A stretch of 6,765 nucleotides of DNA from an uncultured Oscillospiraceae bacterium (GCA_900752445.1 CAADVN010000261.1:1-6765), one strand, 5' to 3'; shown: positions 1-5,446, numbered from the stretch's first letter. Notes: generated from the letters alone by a model not told the origin. Translations and numbers: made by a program.

Positions 1-1097
1 ACGGCGTATCGCGCGCCAAGCTCTCCTACCTCATAGACGCCACCGCCGCGCCGGTCTGCATCATCGCGCCCATCTCCTCCTGGGCCGCCGCCGTGGCGAG
101 CTATGTCGAGGACGGCCAGGGCCTTGTGGTGTTCATCAAGTCCATACCCTTCAACTTCTACGCCTGGCTGACCATCGTCATGATGATAGGCATGGCCCTC
201 ATGAAGACGGAGTTCGGCCCCATGGCGAAGTTTGAGAAAAACGCCCAGGCGGGCGACCTCTTCTCCGGCAAGAACCCCTACGCCGGCATGGAGGACGACG
301 CGCCCGAGGGCAAGGGCCGCGTGCTCGACCTCGTGCTGCCCATAGTCGTGCTCGTCTTCTGCTGCGTCATGGGCATGCTCTACACCGGCGACTTCTTCAC
401 CGGCACGGGCTTTGTGGACGCCTTCTCCGGCTGCGACGCCTCCCAGGGCCTCATGCTGGGCAGCGCCTTCGCCCTGGTCTTCGCCATCGTCTACTACCTC
501 TGCCGCCGCGCCATGAGCTTCCGTGAGATCATGAGCAGCATCCCCGAGGGCTTCAAGGCCATGGTGCCCGCGATACTCATACTCACCTTCGCCTGGAGCC
601 TCAAGGCCATGACGGACTCGCTGGGCGCGACCGCCTTCGTTGACACGACGCTGCGCGCCTCGGCGGAGAGCTTCCAGGCCTTCCTGCCTGCTATCGTCTT
701 CCTCATCGGCTGCTTTATCGCCTTCTCCACCGGCACGAGCTGGGGCACCTTCGGCATACTCATCCCCATCGTGCTCGAGGTCTTCCCGCTGACCGACCCG
801 CACGGCGTCGTCTGCGTCTCCGCCTGCATGGCGGGCGCCGTCTGCGGCGACCACTGCTCGCCCATCTCGGACACCACCATCATGGCCTCCGCCGGCGCAC
901 AGTGCGACCACGTGAACCACGTCTCCACCCAGCTGCCCTACGCCATCACCTGCGCCGCGGTCAGCTGCGTGAGCTATATCATTGCGGGCTTCGTGCCCAA
1001 CGCCTTCATAGCCCTGCCCGTGGCTATCGTGCTCATGCTCGGCACGCTGGCAGTGATCAAGGCCATAAACAAGAGAGGTGCAGAAAATGACGCTTGA
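1..1097 (+). CDS. Na+/H+ antiporter, NhaC family (C-terminal part, 5' end outside window)
   Basis: The frame is open from position 3 to the TGA at 1095-1097, giving 364 residues, and has no start inside the window, so the N-terminal part (roughly 100-150 residues by usual family length) is missing. It is a polytopic cytoplasmic-membrane protein of alternating hydrophobic segments and short polar loops. Two stretches identify the NhaC family: STGTSWGT at 726-749 and GDHCSPISDTT at 846-878, the latter with the Asp/His/Ser pattern conserved in these transporters. Members exchange Na+ for H+, and some (the MleN type) exchange malate/H+ for lactate/Na+; the sequence alone does not decide which applies here. 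A hydrophilic loop at about 225-320 separates membrane segments. The end overlaps the next gene by 11 bases, which implies co-transcription and translational coupling with the hydroxy-acid oxidase. The family call is firm; the substrate is unknown. The internal ATG/GTG codons near 93 are not taken as the start because the conserved reading continues upstream of them. Confidence 0.9.
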   Translation, partial: GVSRAKLSYLIDATAAPVCIIAPISSWAAAVASYVEDGQGLVVFIKSIPFNFYAWLTIVMMIGMALMKTEFGPMAKFEKNAQAGDLFSGKNPYAGMEDDAPEGKGRVLDLVLPIVVLVFCCVMGMLYTGDFFTGTGFVDAFSGCDASQGLMLGSAFALVFAIVYYLCRRAMSFREIMSSIPEGFKAMVPAILILTFAWSLKAMTDSLGATAFVDTTLRASAESFQAFLPAIVFLIGCFIAFSTGTSWGTFGILIPIVLEVFPLTDPHGVVCVSACMAGAVCGDHCSPISDTTIMASAGAQCDHVNHVSTQLPYAITCAAVSCVSYIIAGFVPNAFIALPVAIVLMLGTLAVIKAINKRGAENDA

Positions 1098-2106
1098 CGA
1101 GATCTGGGCCCGCGCAAGGGAAATGATGCGGCCCAACTGCCGGGTCTGCAAGGTCTGCAACGGCGCGGCCTGCAAGGGCGAGATGCCCGGCACCGGCGCC
1201 ATGGGCGACGGCTCCTCCTGGACCAACTGCACGGAGTTTCTCGCCCGCGTGAAGCTGAACCTCGACACGGTGTATGAGAGCCGAGGCCAGGACACGGCGC
1301 TCGAGCTCTTCGGGCACAGCTTCAAATACCCCATCTTCGCCGCGCCCATAGGCGGCATGTCACACAACTACAACGGCGCCATCACGGACAGGGATTGGAC
1401 CTTCTCGCTCGTGCGCGGGGCAAAGGCCGCCGGCATCCTGCCCTTCACCGGCGACAACGGCAACGATGAGCAGTATACGCTGGGGCTCGAGGCCGCGAAA
1501 GAGAACGAGGGCCTCAACGTCATAACTCTCAAGCCCTGGCGCGACAACGACAAACTCATAAGAAGGGCGCAGGAGATGGAGGCCGCGGGCTGCATAGCCT
1601 TCGCCTGCGATATAGACGCCGCCGGTTTTGAGAACATGGGCCGGGACATCTCACAGATAGGGCCCAAGAGCGTCGCGGAGCTGCGCGAGCTCACGAGCTC
1701 CGTGAAGATACCCTTCCTGCTCAAGGGCGTCATGACCGCCAGGGGCGCGGAAAAGGCCGCGGAGGCCGGCTGCGCGGGCGTCATCGTCTCCACGCACGGC
1801 GGCAGGGTCATCCAGTCGGCGCCGGGTACCTGCGAGGTCATACCGGAGATACGCGCCGCGGTGGGCGATTCCATCAAGGTCATAGCCGACGGCGCCCTGC
1901 GCTCTGGCACGGACATCTTCAAGGCCCTGGCCCTGGGCGCGGACGCGGCCATGATAGGCCGGCCCTTCGTCGTCGCCGCGCACGGCGGCGGAGCCGAGGG
2001 CGTGGCGCTCTACGCCGAGAGCCTCGGAAAACAGCTCCAGAACGTCATGCTCATGACCGGGGCAGCCAGCCTCGCCGAAATCACGGCGGACAAGATCAGA
2101 TACTGA
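1087..2106 (+). CDS. FMN-dependent alpha-hydroxy-acid oxidizing protein with N-terminal Cys cluster
   Basis: This 339-residue cytoplasmic TIM-barrel flavoprotein belongs to the glycolate oxidase/lactate dehydrogenase family, which oxidises 2-hydroxy acids to 2-oxo acids through FMN. Visible landmarks are AAPIGG (85-90, FMN-binding start of the barrel), CDID (174-177, likely catalytic Asp), LLKG with Lys213, STHGGR with His237 and Arg240 (the family usually has SNHGGR), ADGALRSGTDIFKAL (267-281) and GADAAMIGRP (284-293) for the FMN phosphate. The N-terminus carries Cys18, 21, 24 and 29 (CxxCxxCx4C), reminiscent of an iron-sulfur ligand set. The stretch NVITLKPW (144-151) lies where characterised oxidases have a substrate-binding Tyr (QLY-type motif), so substrate may differ. 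ATG 1087 is chosen because GAGAGG (1073-1078) sits 8 bases upstream; a GTG at 1078 would overlap that site. It is coupled to the upstream NhaC gene. The substrate is not determinable; lactate is one guess given the neighbour. Confidence 0.88.
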   Translation: MTLDEIWARAREMMRPNCRVCKVCNGAACKGEMPGTGAMGDGSSWTNCTEFLARVKLNLDTVYESRGQDTALELFGHSFKYPIFAAPIGGMSHNYNGAITDRDWTFSLVRGAKAAGILPFTGDNGNDEQYTLGLEAAKENEGLNVITLKPWRDNDKLIRRAQEMEAAGCIAFACDIDAAGFENMGRDISQIGPKSVAELRELTSSVKIPFLLKGVMTARGAEKAAEAGCAGVIVSTHGGRVIQSAPGTCEVIPEIRAAVGDSIKVIADGALRSGTDIFKALALGADAAMIGRPFVVAAHGGGAEGVALYAESLGKQLQNVMLMTGAASLAEITADKIRY

Positions 2107-2115
2107 AAAGCGAAA

Positions 2116-2138
2116 GGCCCGGGACGTTGTCCCGGGCC
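2116..2138. terminator. Hairpin after hydroxy-acid oxidase gene, terminator-like
   Basis: A perfect 10-bp stem, GGCCCGGGAC with GTCCCGGGCC, closes on a GTT loop nine bases after the TGA at 2104-2106. On the + strand the stem is followed by ACAACTT, with no U-run. On the - strand it is followed by TTTCGCTTTTC, so as an intrinsic terminator it fits best for transcripts arriving from the feo side. It may still act as a 3' end-protecting stem for the + operon. Confidence 0.65.
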
Positions 2139-2143
2139 ACAAC

Positions 2144-2174
2144 TTGTCTAAGAAGGCCCTGCCTTCTTAGACAA
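2144..2174. repeat. Perfect 14-bp inverted repeat
   Basis: TTGTCTAAGAAGGC (2144-2157) pairs without mismatch with GCCTTCTTAGACAA (2161-2174) across a CCT loop. It is one of the strongest hairpins in the window. It begins five bases after the first boundary hairpin and lacks a U-run on either side (AAGGGG to the right). This makes it a poor stand-alone terminator and more like a structured repeat element or an RNA stability or processing stem. Confidence 0.7.
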
Positions 2175-2233
2175 AGGGGATTGCGCTGCGCTTCGCGCCT
2201 CTCTTTGCTGCGACACTCCGCTCCGCGAGAAGT

Positions 2234-2266
2234 ATTTTCGGCGACGTACACGCCGCCGCCGAAAAT
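2234..2266. repeat. Inverted repeat with 10-bp arms
   Basis: ATTTTCGGCG (2234-2243) is the exact reverse complement of CGCCGAAAAT (2257-2266), with a 13-base interior. An alternative shorter fold pairs CGGCG (2239-2243) with CGCCG (2251-2255) across a 7-base loop. Because the arms start with ATTTT and end with AAAAT, the stem has A/T ends on both strands, as bidirectional terminators do. Confidence 0.55.
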
Positions 2267-2278
2267 GATCGCACTTTA

Positions 2279-2300
2279 TTTCGCGGCTGCGGCCGCGAAA
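2279..2300. repeat. Inverted repeat with 9-bp arms
   Basis: TTTCGCGGC (2279-2287) pairs perfectly with GCCGCGAAA (2292-2300) around a TGCG loop. It lies 12 bases after the previous stem and is part of the same hairpin-rich segment. No gene function can be assigned. Confidence 0.5.
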
Positions 2301-2326
2301 CTCTGCGAGGCTTTTTCGACAGACTG

Positions 2327-2355
2327 TGGCCCGGGACGTTGTCCCGGGCCATTTT
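2327..2355 (+). terminator. Second copy of the GC-rich hairpin, terminator with T-run
   Basis: An 11-bp stem (TGGCCCGGGAC with GTCCCGGGCCA, GTT loop, 2327-2351) is followed on the + strand by TTTT and then GCTTGT. This is a credible intrinsic terminator for + strand transcripts from the NhaC/oxidase operon. Bases 2328-2351 repeat 2116-2139 exactly. On the - strand the stem lies 12 bases after the stop of the Cys-rich peptide gene but is followed by CAGTCTG rather than U residues. Confidence 0.65.
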
Positions 2356-2363
2356 GCTTGTAT

Positions 2364-2570
2364 TCAGCTTCGCGCCCCGCCCTGTTTTGCGGCCTCGCCG
2401 CCATGGCAGGCGCCTGAGCAGGCGCAGGAGCCGCAGTTGTCGCCGCAGCTGCAGGAACCCTTGCCGCGTTTTTTATCTCTTATCAGCTTGAAGGCCACCG
2501 CCGCGACCACGCATAGCACGACCAGCCCGACGATGACGCTGCCAATATTGGCAGTCAGCCACTCAAACAT
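2364..2570 (-). CDS. FeoB-associated Cys-rich membrane protein
   Basis: This 68-residue peptide has one N-terminal membrane helix (about residues 8-30), a basic stop-transfer patch (RDKKRGKG, 31-38), and a cytoplasmic tail with six cysteines at 40, 42, 46, 49, 51 and 55 (CSCGDNCGSCACSGAC). That architecture, directly after feoB, matches the small FeoB-associated Cys-rich family found in many Firmicutes. The tail is presumed to bind or hand over Fe2+ next to FeoB, but its exact role is not established. The ATG overlaps the feoB stop by 8 bases, so translation is probably coupled; the upstream GAAGG is close to the start and weak on its own. It is the last gene of the iron locus before the hairpin segment. 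Confidence 0.88.
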   Translation of the reverse strand: MFEWLTANIGSVIVGLVVLCVVAAVAFKLIRDKKRGKGSCSCGDNCGSCACSGACHGGEAAKQGGARS

Positions 2571-4743
2571 TTACCTTCACGTCCTTTTTTGCCGCGTTCA
2601 CGCTCAGCTCCCCGCCGTACTCGGACCAGCGGTTCTTCCGCAGCAGCATATACAGCAGGCCCGCCAGTACGACTATCGCCGCGACGGTGCCGAGGCCGAA
2701 GCTGAGCTCGCCCGTTATGAGCCCGCCGAACTGGTAGATCATGAGGCTCACGAGATAGGCGAAGCCGCACATGTAGCCTATGGCCGCCGCCGTCCACTTG
2801 GGGCTGTTCATCTCGCGCTTTATCGCGCCCATGGCCGCGAAGCAGGGTGCGCACAGGAGGTTGAACACCATGAAGCTGTAGCCGGCGATGGGAGTGAAGG
2901 TGGTGTTCAGTATGCCCCAGATCTCCTCGCCCGTCTCGCCGACCTCGGCAAAGCCGTAGCAGACCGCCATGATGGTGACGAGGTTCTCCTTCGCCACAAG
3001 GCCGCCCACGACGCCCACCGTCGCCTGCCAGATGCCGAAGCCCAGGGGCGCGAAGATGAAGGCCACAGCCCCGCCGATGGCCGCGAGCAGGGAATCGTTG
3101 TTGTCCTCCACCATGCCGAAGCCCGCAGAGGTGACGCCGAAGGCCTGCAGGAACCAGATGACCACGGCGCTCAGGAGTATGAGCGTGCCCGCGCGCTTTA
3201 TGAAGCTCCAGCCGCGCTCCCAGGTCGCCCGGAAGACGTTCGAGGCCGCAGGCGCGTGGTAGGGCGGCAGCTCCATGACGAAGGGCGCCGCGTCGCCCGC
3301 AAAGGCCTTTATCTTCTTGAGGATGATGCCCGAGACGATGATCGCCGCCACGCCGACAAAGTAGGCGCTCGTCGCCACCCACCAGGCGTTGTCGAAGAAG
3401 GCACCCGAGATCATGCCGATGATCGGCAGCTTCGCGCCGCAGGGGATGAAGCAGGTCGTCATGACCGTCATTCGCCTGTCGCGCTCGTTTTCGATGGTGC
3501 GGCTCGCCATGACGCCCGGCACGCCGCAGCCGGAGCCTATGAGCATCGGGATGAAGCTCTTGCCCGAGAGCCCGAACTTGCGGAAGATGCGGTCCATGAT
3601 GAAGGCCCCGCGGGCCATGTAGCCTATGTCCTCGAGTATGGACAGCAGCAGGAACAGTATGAGCATCTGCGGCACAAAGCCGAGCACCGCGCCCACGCCG
3701 CCGACTATGCCCTCGATGACAAGGCCCGAGAGCCAGGGCGCCACGTTCCAGCCCTCAAAGAGCGTCGTGAGCCCGCCCGTTATCCACTCGCCGAACAGCG
3801 TGTCGTTCATGAAGCCGACCGTCCAGTCGCCCACGCTGCCGATGGAGATGTAGTACACCGCCGCCATCACCGCAACGAAGATGGGCAGGGCCAGGATACG
3901 GTTCGTCACGATGCGGTCTATCCTGTCGGAGACGTTCATCTTCCGGCCCGTCTGCTTTTTCTTCACCGCCTGGGAGACGACCTTCGCTATGTAGGCGTAG
4001 CGCTGGTTCGTGATGATGCTCTCCGCGTCGTCGTCGAGCTCGGCCTCGCAGTCGGAGATGTGCTCCTCGATGTGCTCTGCGAGAGTGCGGTCCAAATGCA
4101 GTTCCTCCATGACCTTGCCGTCGCGCTCGAAGAGCTTTATGGCATACCAGCGCAAAAAGCGCGGCTCCACCATGCCCTCGATGCTCTCCTCGATGTGCGC
4201 TATGGCGTGCTCCACGCTGCCCTCGAAGACCGAGGGGGCCGGGACGGCGCGCTTCTCCTCAGCCAGCGCCGCCGCCCGCGACGCCGCCTCCTTCGAGCCC
4301 TCGCCCTTGAGCGCCGAGGTCGCCACCACCTCGCAGCCGAGCGCCGCGCCCAGCTTTTTGAGGTCGATGACGTCGCCGTTTTTGCGCACCACGTCTATCA
4401 TGTTCACCGCCACGACCGTGGGGATGCCCAGCTCTATGAGCTGCGTCGTGAGATAGAGGTTGCGCTCTATGTTCGTGCCGTCCACGATGTCTATGATGGC
4501 GTCGGGCTTTTCCCCGACCAGATAGCTCCTCGCCACGACCTCCTCGAGCGTGTAGGGCGAGAGCGAATAGATGCCCGGCAGGTCCTGGATGACCACGTCC
4601 GGGCGGCCCTTCAGCCTGCCCTCCTTCTTTTCCACCGTGACGCCCGGCCAGTTGCCGACGCGCTGGTTGGAACCCGTCAGGTCGTTGAACATCGTCGTCT
4701 TGCCGGAGTTGGGATTTCCGGCAAGCGCAATTTTCACACTCAT
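2563..4743 (-). CDS. feoB: Ferrous iron transport protein B
   Basis: FeoB is the GTPase-linked Fe2+ transporter of the cytoplasmic membrane. The 726 residues are within the family's usual length. The N-terminal G domain shows G1 GNPNSGKTT (9-17), G2 Thr36 in WPGVTVEKKEG, G3 DLPG (54-57), G4 NMID (114-117, the FeoB version of NKxD) and G5 around TSALKGEG (142-149). A charged helical linker (about 155-265) leads to the membrane part (about 280-700). That part contains the two Gate regions, with GSGCGVPG (403-410) and CFIPCGAKLP (431-440) in the first and CAPCFAAMGA (631-640) in the second; these cysteines and glycines are conserved and lie near the proposed pore. ATG 4743 is preceded by GAGGAG (4751-4756) at 7 bases. 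It is separated from the upstream feoA by a terminator-like hairpin and a palindrome, and it overlaps the downstream Cys-rich peptide gene. The gene looks intact. Confidence 0.97.
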   Translation of the reverse strand: MSVKIALAGNPNSGKTTMFNDLTGSNQRVGNWPGVTVEKKEGRLKGRPDVVIQDLPGIYSLSPYTLEEVVARSYLVGEKPDAIIDIVDGTNIERNLYLTTQLIELGIPTVVAVNMIDVVRKNGDVIDLKKLGAALGCEVVATSALKGEGSKEAASRAAALAEEKRAVPAPSVFEGSVEHAIAHIEESIEGMVEPRFLRWYAIKLFERDGKVMEELHLDRTLAEHIEEHISDCEAELDDDAESIITNQRYAYIAKVVSQAVKKKQTGRKMNVSDRIDRIVTNRILALPIFVAVMAAVYYISIGSVGDWTVGFMNDTLFGEWITGGLTTLFEGWNVAPWLSGLVIEGIVGGVGAVLGFVPQMLILFLLLSILEDIGYMARGAFIMDRIFRKFGLSGKSFIPMLIGSGCGVPGVMASRTIENERDRRMTVMTTCFIPCGAKLPIIGMISGAFFDNAWWVATSAYFVGVAAIIVSGIILKKIKAFAGDAAPFVMELPPYHAPAASNVFRATWERGWSFIKRAGTLILLSAVVIWFLQAFGVTSAGFGMVEDNNDSLLAAIGGAVAFIFAPLGFGIWQATVGVVGGLVAKENLVTIMAVCYGFAEVGETGEEIWGILNTTFTPIAGYSFMVFNLLCAPCFAAMGAIKREMNSPKWTAAAIGYMCGFAYLVSLMIYQFGGLITGELSFGLGTVAAIVVLAGLLYMLLRKNRWSEYGGELSVNAAKKDVKVNV

Positions 4744-4766
4744 CGTCTGTCTCCTCTCTCAATGCA

Positions 4767-4782
4767 GATAGTTTAAACTAAC
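4767..4782. promoter_or_regulatory. Putative metalloregulator operator before feoB
   Basis: GATAGTTTAAACTAAC contains the perfect 12-bp palindrome TAGTTTAAACTA (4769-4780). On the - strand it starts GTTAGTTTA, the same nine bases found in the feoA promoter palindrome (+ strand 5316-5324). It lies 23 bases upstream of the feoB start. TAAACT inside it could serve as a -10, but no convincing -35 is seen. The regulator is unknown; a DtxR/MntR-type iron sensor is an inference. Confidence 0.5.
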
Positions 4783-4792
4783 TCTACTGCTT

Positions 4793-4815
4793 AAAACTAC
4801 GGCCCGAAGGCCGTA
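4793..4815 (-). terminator. Terminator or attenuator between feoA and feoB
   Basis: Read on the - strand, TACGGCC and GGCCGTA form a 7-bp stem with a stable TTCG tetraloop, followed by GTTTTAAG. It begins 7 bases after the stop of the second feoA (4822). The short U-run suggests partial termination, which would let feoA exceed feoB in expression, with feoB also served by read-through or its own weak promoter. Confidence 0.6.
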
Positions 4816-4821
4816 CCGGGG

Positions 4822-5043
4822 TCACTCGACCTCGATCATCTCCGCGTCGGCGCGGCGGATGGAGAGCTCGTAGCCGCGGACAGTGGTCTCGATGGGGTCG
4901 CCGAGCGGGGCTACCTTGCGGATATAGAGCTCAACGCCCTTTGTGATGCCCATGTCCATGATGCGGCGCTTGAGGGGGCCCGAGCCGTTCAGTCTCACGA
5001 CCCTCAGGGTCTCGCCCACCTTCGCTTCCCTCAGTGTTTTCAT
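4822..5043 (-). CDS. feoA: FeoA family protein (second copy, next to feoB)
   Basis: This 73-residue SH3-like FeoA domain is a small cytoplasmic protein that supports FeoB-mediated Fe2+ uptake, probably by binding it. The pattern is typical: LREAKVGETLRVVRLNG at the start, then LKRRIMDMGITKGVEL (24-39, the L..MG...G..V FeoA signature), then APLGDPIETTVRGYELSIRRADAEMI, in which RGYELSIRR is the last beta-strand motif. ATG 5043 is chosen over longer upstream readings because GGGGAGG (5048-5054) lies 4 bases upstream and the protein then starts exactly at the domain; extended frames would give Arg/Gly/Pro-rich non-FeoA sequence. It follows the first feoA after 14 bases, so the two are surely co-transcribed. 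A terminator-like hairpin follows. It is clearly different in sequence from the first FeoA, so this is not a recent duplication. Confidence 0.92.
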   Translation of the reverse strand: MKTLREAKVGETLRVVRLNGSGPLKRRIMDMGITKGVELYIRKVAPLGDPIETTVRGYELSIRRADAEMIEVE

Positions 5044-5057
5044 TTTACCTCCCCTTT

Positions 5058-5273
5058 TCACGCAAGCATTATGCGGTTTGCCAGGCCCCGGTCCAGGGCG
5101 ATGCGGCTGTCCTTCACCTGGAGTATCAGGTTCCCGCCGAGGCTGTTCACGACGACGATCTCCTCTCCGACCACAAGGCCCAGCTCCGCGAGATGGCGCC
5201 TCACCTCGTCCTTGCCGGTTATCTTGAATATGGTATGTGCCTCGCCCAGGTCGGCCATTGAAAGCGGCAGCAT
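5058..5273 (-). CDS. feoA: FeoA family protein (first gene of the iron locus)
   Basis: This 71-residue FeoA domain protein is a likely cytoplasmic partner of FeoB. It begins MLPLSMADLGEAHTI, carries LAELGLVVGEEIVVV in the middle (the FeoA L..LG...G..V signature) and ends GNLILQVKDSRIALDRGLANRIMLA, where the family usually has an R/K-D-SRIALD..LA.RI strand and helix. ATG 5273 has GGAG (5279-5282) 5 bases upstream. A GTG two codons earlier (5279) is possible but would place its start inside that site. It is the first gene after the promoter at 5319-5347 and its operators, so it would be the most directly iron-controlled. Several Firmicutes encode two FeoA proteins beside FeoB; how they divide the work is not known to me. 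Confidence 0.88.
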   Translation of the reverse strand: MLPLSMADLGEAHTIFKITGKDEVRRHLAELGLVVGEEIVVVNSLGGNLILQVKDSRIALDRGLANRIMLA

Positions 5274-5295
5274 ACGCACTCCACCCCTTTCTGGA

Positions 5296-5311
5296 GTTAG
5301 CTTTATCTAAC
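5296..5311. promoter_or_regulatory. Putative operator, feoA leader side
   Basis: GTTAGCTTTATCTAAC has 5-base arms GTTAG and CTAAC around six bases. It matches the pre-feoB site (GATAGTTTAAACTAAC) at 12 of 16 positions, sharing TAG, six bases, CTAAC. It lies at about the expected feoA transcription start, where a bound repressor would block initiation. Confidence 0.45.
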
Positions 5312-5314
5312 AAC

Positions 5315-5336
5315 GGTTAGTTTATAACAACTAACC
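5315..5336. promoter_or_regulatory. Putative operator overlapping the feoA -10 region
   Basis: Perfect 8-bp arms, GGTTAGTT (5315-5322) and AACTAACC (5329-5336), flank TATAAC. It covers the -10 and half the spacer of the - strand promoter, a classic repressor position. The TTAG...CTAA arms recall DtxR/IdeR-type boxes, but spacing differs from the textbook 19-bp site, so the regulator is inferred only from the iron-uptake context. Confidence 0.55.
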
Positions 5337-5347
5337 CACTTTGTCAA
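5319..5347 (-). promoter_or_regulatory. Promoter of the feoA-feoA-feoB locus
   Basis: On the - strand TTGACA (5347-5342) is a perfect -35. TAAACT (5324-5319) stands 17 bases downstream as -10; TATAAA (5326-5321) at 15 bases is the alternative. The predicted start is near 5312, leaving a leader of about 35-40 bases before feoA. The -10 is embedded in the palindrome at 5315-5336. Confidence 0.6.
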
Positions 5348-5446
5348 GAGGCCCGCTCAAAAAATATGCTCTACGCGAAGTGCTCAAAAAGCTCGGGCTA
5401 TAAATTGTACAAAACGCTAAAAATTAGCAAGAGACACAAGGCGCCG

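Larger units (their letters stand above)
2107..2363. repeat. Palindrome-dense segment between convergent genes
   Basis: This 257-base non-coding stretch between the hydroxy-acid oxidase (+) and the Cys-rich peptide gene (-) holds at least five inverted repeats: 2116-2138, 2144-2174, 2234-2266, 2279-2300 and 2327-2351. The first and last contain the same 24-base sequence (2116-2139 and 2328-2351), so the segment is bounded by identical hairpins. The interior is GC-rich with CGC/GCG-type runs (about 2181-2230) that can form further weak stems. No frame here has both a ribosome binding site and protein-like composition. It may be only a double terminator region, or a non-autonomous repeat element (MITE- or BIME-like) inserted between convergent operons. 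The second reading needs other genomic copies, which cannot be seen here. Confidence 0.5.

Noticed and set aside
1078..1086. GTG start at 1078 for the hydroxy-acid oxidase
   Set aside because: The GTG overlaps the GAGAGG ribosome binding site that is well spaced for ATG 1087.
2116..2351. CRISPR-like array from repeated palindromes
   Set aside because: Only one sequence recurs, twice, 212 bp apart; there is no regular spacer pattern and no cas gene.
2326..4776. An 816-codon open frame on the + strand opposite feoB
   Set aside because: It is rich in Arg, His, Ala and Asp in a way typical of the antisense of GC-rich coding DNA, has no ribosome binding site, and lies over an intact feoB with all its motifs.
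5044..5313. N-terminal extension of the second FeoA to about 163 residues
   Set aside because: It would overlap the first feoA in another frame and encode Arg/Gly/Pro-rich sequence; ATG 5043 has a strong GGGGAGG site.
5274..5320. Riboswitch in the feoA leader
   Set aside because: The predicted leader is only about 35-40 bases, too short for known metal riboswitches, and its palindromes are better explained as DNA operators.
5416..5428. GCTAA-AAA-TTAGC small inverted repeat in the divergent region
   Set aside because: Arms of five A/T-rich bases are easily found by chance; it does not match the spacing of the feo or LacI-type sites and sits upstream of both promoters.
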